The translations under genes and the position numbers were made by a program. A DNA stretch of 11,558 bases, taken from positions 1 to 11,558 of the forward strand of contig DASPLH010000158.1 in assembly GCA_035627675.1 (NCBI GenBank), written 5' to 3'. The stretch comes from DASPLH01 sp035627675 (GTDB lineage: Bacteria > Acidobacteriota > Terriglobia > Terriglobales > Acidobacteriaceae). The notes under the pieces are model-generated. The model did not search any database. It was not told the origin of the DNA and saw only the letters and a list, made by a program, of their open reading frames with translations. How positions within the stretch are numbered: position 1 is the stretch's first letter; each line of letters starts with the position of its first letter. Shown piece after piece: positions 6,724 through 11,558 of this stretch.

Positions 6724-7437
6724 ATGGGTGCCCCAATCCAACGGTTCTCGGCGGAAGACCGGCGTCAGCAGATTCTCGACGTCGCGCGCAGCCTTTTCGC
6801 GACGAAAGGGTTTGAAGGAACCACGACGCGGGAGATCGCGCAGGAAGCCCGGATCAACGAAGCCATCATCTTCCGTCACTTTCCGACGAAAGAAGACCTG
6901 TACTGGGCCGTGCTGGAAGATACTTCCGACGTCACCGCGGGACGCGGATTGCTGGAAGCCGACCTCAAGGAGACGGGCGACGTTCGCGCGGTTTTCACGA
7001 CCATCGCCGAGCGCATGTTGCGGCGTCGTGAAGCCGACATGACGTTTACCCGGTTGCTGCTTTTCAGCGCCCTCGAGAAGCACAAGCTCTCGGAGCGGTT
7101 TTTCCGGGCGCATGTTGCGCAGTACTACGAGATGCTGGCCGAATACATCCGCGCGCAGGTCGCCGCCGGAGTCTTCAGGCCGGTGGATCCGGTGATTGCC
7201 GCGCGCGGTTTTTTCGGCATGGTGATCTACCACTCACTTATTCAAAATCTTTTCGGCGGGCAGAACGTCCAACCGATGGACGCTCGGACTGTGGCGGAGA
7301 CACTGACCTCGATCTGGCTGGACGGGATGCTGGCGGCCGGATCGCCGAAGCGCAACCAGCGACCCTGCCCGGTTCCGGCAACAGGCTCGCGAACGGCAAA
7401 GCTGCCCAAGGGCAAGAACGTTCCAGAAAGCATATGA
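6724..7437 (+). CDS. TetR/AcrR-family repressor of the efflux operon
   Basis: TetR-family repressors bind DNA as dimers and let go when a ligand fills the C-terminal pocket. The 237-residue protein has the family N-terminal helix-turn-helix at about residues 11-57: DRRQQILDVARSLFATKGF, then TTTREIAQEARINEAIIFRHFPTKEDLY, where the recognition helix is around INEAIIFRHF. The remainder to about 200 is the variable ligand-binding and dimer domain. The last ~35 residues are rich in proline, lysine and arginine and look unstructured. The ATG directly follows a 16-bp palindrome, and there is no other plausible start, so the message probably has almost no leader. The stop overlaps the adaptor start as ATGA, so repressor and pump are probably translated from one mRNA and autoregulated. 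The inducer cannot be read from the sequence. Confidence 0.93.
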   Translation: MGAPIQRFSAEDRRQQILDVARSLFATKGFEGTTTREIAQEARINEAIIFRHFPTKEDLYWAVLEDTSDVTAGRGLLEADLKETGDVRAVFTTIAERMLRRREADMTFTRLLLFSALEKHKLSERFFRAHVAQYYEMLAEYIRAQVAAGVFRPVDPVIAARGFFGMVIYHSLIQNLFGGQNVQPMDARTVAETLTSIWLDGMLAAGSPKRNQRPCPVPATGSRTAKLPKGKNVPESI

Positions 7438-8603
7438 ATAGAAAGCTCTCCATGAAGCGGCAGGCAATTCTTGTACCTCTTTCAGCGTTGCTGTTGCTGA
7501 TCACCGCGTGCAGCGATGACAAAAATGCGCAGGCCAGCGGACCGCCCGCGGCTCCGGTGGCGGTTGCGGCGGCGGAGCTGCGCGACGTGCCCGTGACGGT
7601 CACGGCCGTGGGGAACATCACCCCGTACTCGAGAGTCGAGGTGAAGTCCATGGTCACCGCGCCCGTGCTGAGCGTGCATTTCAAGCCCGGAGACTTCGTG
7701 AAGAAGGGCCAGCTGCTCTACACGCTCGATCCGCGCAGTTTCCAGGCCGACCTTGCCAAGGCGCAGGGGCAGCTCGCAAAAGACGTTGCCACGGCAAACA
7801 ACGCGAAGACGCAGGCGGCGCGATACGCGGCGCTGTTCAGGGAAGGCGTGGTCGCGCGCGAGCAAAACGACCTCCAGCAGGCGTCCGCCGAACAGGCAGC
7901 AGCCGCGGTCGAGGCCGACCGCGCCGCCGTGGACACGGCCAGGATCAACCTGCAATACACAAAAATCTATTCTCCGATCACGGGACGCGCAGGCGACGTG
8001 CTGGTGTATCCCGGCAATCTGATCAAGGCGAACGACGTCTCGATGGTGGTCCTGAACGAGATCTCGCCGATCTACGTGGACTTCAGCGTCCCCGAGCGGC
8101 ACCTGCCGGAGATCAAGAAGTATCTCGCCAGCGGACAGCTCAAGGTGGAAGCGGTGTTCCCGGACGCGACGCAGCCTGCGGCAGAGGGCAAGCTGACATT
8201 CGTGAACAATGCGGTCGATCCGAAGACCGGAACCATCGCCATGAAGGCCGTGTTTCCCAACAAGGACAATCGCCTTTGGCCGGGACAGTTCGTGAACGTG
8301 GTGACCACCTTGTCGGTCCAGCGCAACGCGGTGCTGGTGCCGCTGGCCGCCGTTCAGAACGGGCAGAAGGGACCCTACGTTTACGTGGTCAATAAGGACA
8401 CGGCTGAACTTCGGCAGGTGGAACTCGGGCCGCAGATCCAGGAACGACAGGTGATCCGAAACGGTGTGTCGGCGGGCGAGACGGTCGTGACCGACGGACA
8501 GATGCGGCTGGCGCCTGGCGGCAAGGTGGACGTAAAGCCGGTTGCCCAAGCCAGTGCCGGCGAATCACAACAGGCAAATGCCAACGAGCCCACGGGTAAG
8601 TAG
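7434..8603 (+). CDS. RND efflux periplasmic adaptor (AcrA/MdtA-type membrane fusion lipoprotein)
   Basis: Adaptors of this family bridge an inner-membrane RND pump and an outer-membrane TolC-type channel. The 389-residue protein starts with a lipoprotein signal: basic residues, a hydrophobic run and the lipobox ITAC, giving a lipidated Cys26. A flanking lipoyl-like half is near 66-100 (APVLSVHFKPGDFVKKGQLLYTLD is split by the hairpin from its partner near YSPITGRAGDVLVYPGNLI). Between them an Ala/Gln-rich alpha-helical hairpin lies near 100-170. A beta-barrel domain follows (PIYVDFSVPERHL to WPGQFVNV), then the membrane-proximal domain (AVLVPLAAVQNGQ, GPYVYVV). The ATG at 7434 overlaps the TetR stop; a second ATG at 7452 (MKRQAIL) is equally good as a signal-peptide start. 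The pump gene begins three bases after the stop. Substrate is unknown. Confidence 0.93.
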   Translation: MNRKLSMKRQAILVPLSALLLLITACSDDKNAQASGPPAAPVAVAAAELRDVPVTVTAVGNITPYSRVEVKSMVTAPVLSVHFKPGDFVKKGQLLYTLDPRSFQADLAKAQGQLAKDVATANNAKTQAARYAALFREGVVAREQNDLQQASAEQAAAAVEADRAAVDTARINLQYTKIYSPITGRAGDVLVYPGNLIKANDVSMVVLNEISPIYVDFSVPERHLPEIKKYLASGQLKVEAVFPDATQPAAEGKLTFVNNAVDPKTGTIAMKAVFPNKDNRLWPGQFVNVVTTLSVQRNAVLVPLAAVQNGQKGPYVYVVNKDTAELRQVELGPQIQERQVIRNGVSAGETVVTDGQMRLAPGGKVDVKPVAQASAGESQQANANEPTGK

Positions 8604-8606
8604 TGA

Positions 8607-11558
8607 ATGAATATCGCTGAAATTTTTATTAAGCGCCCGGTCATGACCACACTGGTCATGTTCGCCATTCTGGTGTTCGGCTACGCCGGTTACCGGCTGC
8701 TCCCCGTGAGCGATCTTCCGAACGTCGATTTCCCGACGATCTCGGTGAATGCCTCGCTGCCGGGCGCGAGCCCGGAGACGATGGCGTCGGCCGTGGCGCT
8801 TCCGCTCGAGAAGCAGTTCTCGACGATTGCGGGCGTGGACTCGATGACGTCCACCAGTTCGCTGGGAAGCACGCAGATCACGTTGCAGTTCAACCTCGAT
8901 CGCAACATCGACGCCGCCGCGCAGGACGTGCAGGCCATGATCTCGAAAACCATGCGAGATCTGCCGCAGAACATGCCGGCTCCGCCTTCGTACCAGAAGG
9001 TAAACCCGGCCGACCAGCCGGTGCTCTACCTCGTGCTCTCGTCTCCGACGATGCGGCTCAGCGACGTCGATGAATATGCCGAAACGACGATGGCGCAGCG
9101 CATCTCGATGATCAACGGCGTGGCGCAGGTGAACGTGTACGGCGCGCAGAAGTATGCAGTCCGCGCGCAGCTCGATCCGCAGCTCCTCGCCAGCCGCCAG
9201 ATCGGCACCGACGAAGTCGTGAGCGCGATCCGCACCGGGAACGTCAACCAGCCGACCGGAACGCTCTCGGGCAACTACCAGTCGTTCACGATCCAGTCGA
9301 ACGGACAGCTCACTTCGGCCGCGGACTACAAGCCGCTCATCGTCGCCTACCGCAACGGCAGCCCCGTCCGGCTCGGCGATCTTGGCGACGTGACCGACAG
9401 CGTCGAGAACGACCGCACCGCAAGCTGGTACGTGCGCGACGGGAAGCAGACGCGTGCCATCGTCCTGGCGATCCAGCGCCAGCCCGGCACCAACACGGTC
9501 GCCGTGGTCGACAGCATCCGGCAGCTGATGCCGCAGTTCCGCCAGCAGATCCCGGCGGCTGTGAACATCGACGTCTTGTACGATCGCGCCCAGGCCATCA
9601 AGCACTCGATCGGGGATGTGAAGTTCACCCTCGTGCTCACCATCGGACTGGTGATCATGGTGATCTTCCTCTTCCTGCGGAACCTCTCGGCGACCATCAT
9701 CCCGTCGCTCGCCGTGCCGATGTCGATCGTGGGCACGTTTGCCGTGATGTACCTGATGGGGTTCTCGCTCGACAACCTCTCGCTGATGGCGCTGACGCTT
9801 TCCGTCGGGTTCGTGGTGGACGACGCCATCGTCATGCTGGAGAACATCGTCCGGCACATCGAGCGGGGTGAGAGCGCGCTGGAGGCCGCAGTGAAGGGAT
9901 CGCGGGAGATCGGGTTCACCATCATCTCGATGACGATCTCGCTGGCCGCGGTGTTCATCCCCGTGTTGTTCATGGGCGGCCTGATTGGCCGGCTGTTGCA
10001 CGAGTTCGCCGTGGTGATTGCGACGGCCATCCTGGTCTCCGGCATCGTGTCGCTCACGCTGACGCCGATGCTGGCGAGCCGCTTCCTGCGGCACCGGCCC
10101 GAAGGCTCGCACGGACGCCTTTACAACGCGTTTGAGCGCTTCTTCGACGGCATGCTGTCGCTTTACGACCGCACTCTGAAGATCGCCATCCGCCACAGCT
10201 TCGTCACGCTGATGGTTTCCTTCGTCATCATCGGCCTGACGGCGTGGGCGTTCGTGAAGATTCCAAAAGGCTTCCTGCCGTCGGAAGACACGGGACAGAT
10301 TTTCGCTCCGACGGAGATGGCGCAGGGTATCTCGTTCCCCGACATGGTTCGCCACCAGCAGGCGGCCGCCGAGGTTGCGGTTAAGAACCCGAACGTCGAG
10401 GCGTTCATGTCCTCGGTGGGCGGCGGCGGAGGAGGCGGCGGTAACACGGGCCGCATGTTCTTTCGCTTGAAGGATCGCGAGGAGCGAGTGTCGGCGCGCG
10501 AGGTGGTGCAGCAGTTGCGCCGCGATCTCTCGAGGGTGCCAGGCATCAACGTTTACCCGCAGGAGCCCGCTGCGATCCAGATCGGCGGACGTGCCGCCAA
10601 GAGCATGTACCAGTACACCCTCCAGGGCGCGGATACCGAGGAGCTGTACCGCGTATCCCAGGACATGCTGTCGAAGATGCAGGGCATTCCGCAGTTGCAG
10701 GACGTGACCAGTGACCTGTACCTTCGCAACCCGCAGCTCAATGTCGCCATCGACCGCGACAAGGCGTCTGCCCTGAACGTTACCGCCGCCGACGTCCAGA
10801 CGGCTCTCGGCAACGCTTACGGCCAGCAGCAGATTTCCACCATCTACGCACCCAACAATGCGTATCGCGTGATCGTCGAGGCCAAGCCGCAGTACCAGCT
10901 CGACCCCGCCATGCTCTCGATGCTGTATGTGCGGTCAAAGGACGGCACGCTGGTGCCGCTGAACACCGTCGCTTCTCTCCAACGTACCGTGGGACCGATG
11001 CAGGTCAACCACCAGGGACAGCTGCCGGCCGTGACGATCTCGTTCAACCTGGCGCCCGGTGCCGCGCTAGGCGATGCAACCAACGCCATCCAGCAAGTGG
11101 GACGGCAGGTGCTGCCGCAGTCGGTGACCGGAACCTTCCAGGGAACGGCGCAGGCTTTCCAGTCCTCGCTGAAAGGCCTGGGCTGGCTGCTCGTGCTCTC
11201 GATCCTGGTGATCTACATCGTGCTCGGCATCCTGTATGAGAGCTTCATCCACCCGATCACGATTCTCTCGGGCCTGCCGTCGGCGGGCTTCGGAGCGCTG
11301 ATCACGCTGATGATCCTCGGCATGGACCTGAGCCTCTATGCGTTCGTCGGAATCATCATGCTGATCGGCATCGTGAAGAAGAACGCCATCATGATGATCG
11401 ACTTTGCGCTGGAGGCTCAGCGCCACCAGGGCATGTCGCCGGCAGACGCGATCTACCAGGGATGCCTGGTGCGCTTCCGTCCCATCATGATGACCACGAT
11501 GGCGGCGCTGATGGGTACGCTTCCGATCGCGCTGGGATTCGGCGCGGGAGCCGAATCG
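8607..11558 (+). CDS. RND-family inner-membrane efflux pump (AcrB/MdtB-type), 3' end outside window
   Basis: RND pumps are proton-driven trimeric exporters of drugs and other amphiphiles. The frame is open for 984 codons to the right edge; family members are about 1,030-1,080 residues, so only the last transmembrane part is missing. It begins MNIAEIFIKRPVMTTL with the first helix near 13-33, followed by the porter domain (DLPNVDFPTISV). The proton-relay residues match AcrB: Asp405-Asp406 in VVDDAIV of TM4, Lys925 in VKKNAIMMIDF of TM10, and Arg956 in the VRFRP segment, with the AcrB spacing of 31 after the lysine. Together these mark an HAE-1 drug-type pump rather than a heavy-metal one. An eight-glycine run occupies residues 605-612 of the second porter half. 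The start ATG lies three bases after the adaptor stop, so the genes form one operon. Whether a second pump or a channel gene follows cannot be seen. Confidence 0.95.
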   Translation, partial: MNIAEIFIKRPVMTTLVMFAILVFGYAGYRLLPVSDLPNVDFPTISVNASLPGASPETMASAVALPLEKQFSTIAGVDSMTSTSSLGSTQITLQFNLDRNIDAAAQDVQAMISKTMRDLPQNMPAPPSYQKVNPADQPVLYLVLSSPTMRLSDVDEYAETTMAQRISMINGVAQVNVYGAQKYAVRAQLDPQLLASRQIGTDEVVSAIRTGNVNQPTGTLSGNYQSFTIQSNGQLTSAADYKPLIVAYRNGSPVRLGDLGDVTDSVENDRTASWYVRDGKQTRAIVLAIQRQPGTNTVAVVDSIRQLMPQFRQQIPAAVNIDVLYDRAQAIKHSIGDVKFTLVLTIGLVIMVIFLFLRNLSATIIPSLAVPMSIVGTFAVMYLMGFSLDNLSLMALTLSVGFVVDDAIVMLENIVRHIERGESALEAAVKGSREIGFTIISMTISLAAVFIPVLFMGGLIGRLLHEFAVVIATAILVSGIVSLTLTPMLASRFLRHRPEGSHGRLYNAFERFFDGMLSLYDRTLKIAIRHSFVTLMVSFVIIGLTAWAFVKIPKGFLPSEDTGQIFAPTEMAQGISFPDMVRHQQAAAEVAVKNPNVEAFMSSVGGGGGGGGNTGRMFFRLKDREERVSAREVVQQLRRDLSRVPGINVYPQEPAAIQIGGRAAKSMYQYTLQGADTEELYRVSQDMLSKMQGIPQLQDVTSDLYLRNPQLNVAIDRDKASALNVTAADVQTALGNAYGQQQISTIYAPNNAYRVIVEAKPQYQLDPAMLSMLYVRSKDGTLVPLNTVASLQRTVGPMQVNHQGQLPAVTISFNLAPGAALGDATNAIQQVGRQVLPQSVTGTFQGTAQAFQSSLKGLGWLLVLSILVIYIVLGILYESFIHPITILSGLPSAGFGALITLMILGMDLSLYAFVGIIMLIGIVKKNAIMMIDFALEAQRHQGMSPADAIYQGCLVRFRPIMMTTMAALMGTLPIALGFGAGAES

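Noticed and set aside
8565..10355. Minus-strand frame (596 codons) opposite the RND pump.
   Set aside because: Its content is dominated by Arg, His, Asp and Val from reversed pump codons, and no domain is visible.

Overview
This window reads as an ordinary chromosomal stretch of a GC-rich, Gram-negative-type bacterium. It has RND efflux parts, a lipoprotein adaptor, a periplasmic sensor and a type II NADH dehydrogenase. I favour an Acidobacteriota (Terriglobia-like) source, from the protein style and from an intergenic AGCT-rich octamer repeat of a kind I recall from those genomes. That placement is an inference and no marker gene here fixes it. Codon use looks uniform, and I see no tRNA, rRNA, CRISPR array, insertion sequence or integrase.

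Left part, all on the minus strand, read from high to low coordinates. A type II NADH:quinone oxidoreductase (6557-5181) overlaps by ATGA a small stand-alone HAD phosphatase (5184-4732). The phosphatase carries the whole active-site set of the 3'-phosphatase domain of T4 polynucleotide kinase. After a 168-base gap comes a membrane HD-GYP protein with a periplasmic Cache-like sensor and HAMP (4563-2749), a likely cyclic-di-GMP phosphodiesterase. Next is a TgpA-type membrane transglutaminase (2630-438). Last is the 5' part of rimO (326 to beyond base 1), separated from it by a 111-base spacer holding six degenerate copies of an 8-bp repeat that fold into a perfect 11-bp hairpin. rimO and the transglutaminase share the octamer GCTAGAAT just before their start codons, which looks like a -10 box giving very short leaders.

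Right part, plus strand. A 166-base divergent spacer (6558-6723) leads to a three-gene efflux operon: a TetR repressor (6724-7437), an AcrA/MdtA-type lipoprotein adaptor (7434-8603, ATGA overlap) and an RND inner-membrane pump (8607 to beyond the window end, three bases after the adaptor). A 16-bp near-perfect palindrome ends at the base before the TetR start codon and overlaps a candidate -10 element. Repressor, adaptor and pump therefore probably form one autoregulated transcript. No outer-membrane channel gene is in view; it may lie downstream or elsewhere.

I found no clearly new system. The points most worth a second look are the PNKP-like phosphatase coupled to NDH-2, the operator touching the TetR start codon, the octamer repeat with the shared start-proximal promoter boxes, and the histidine-rich tail of the NADH dehydrogenase.
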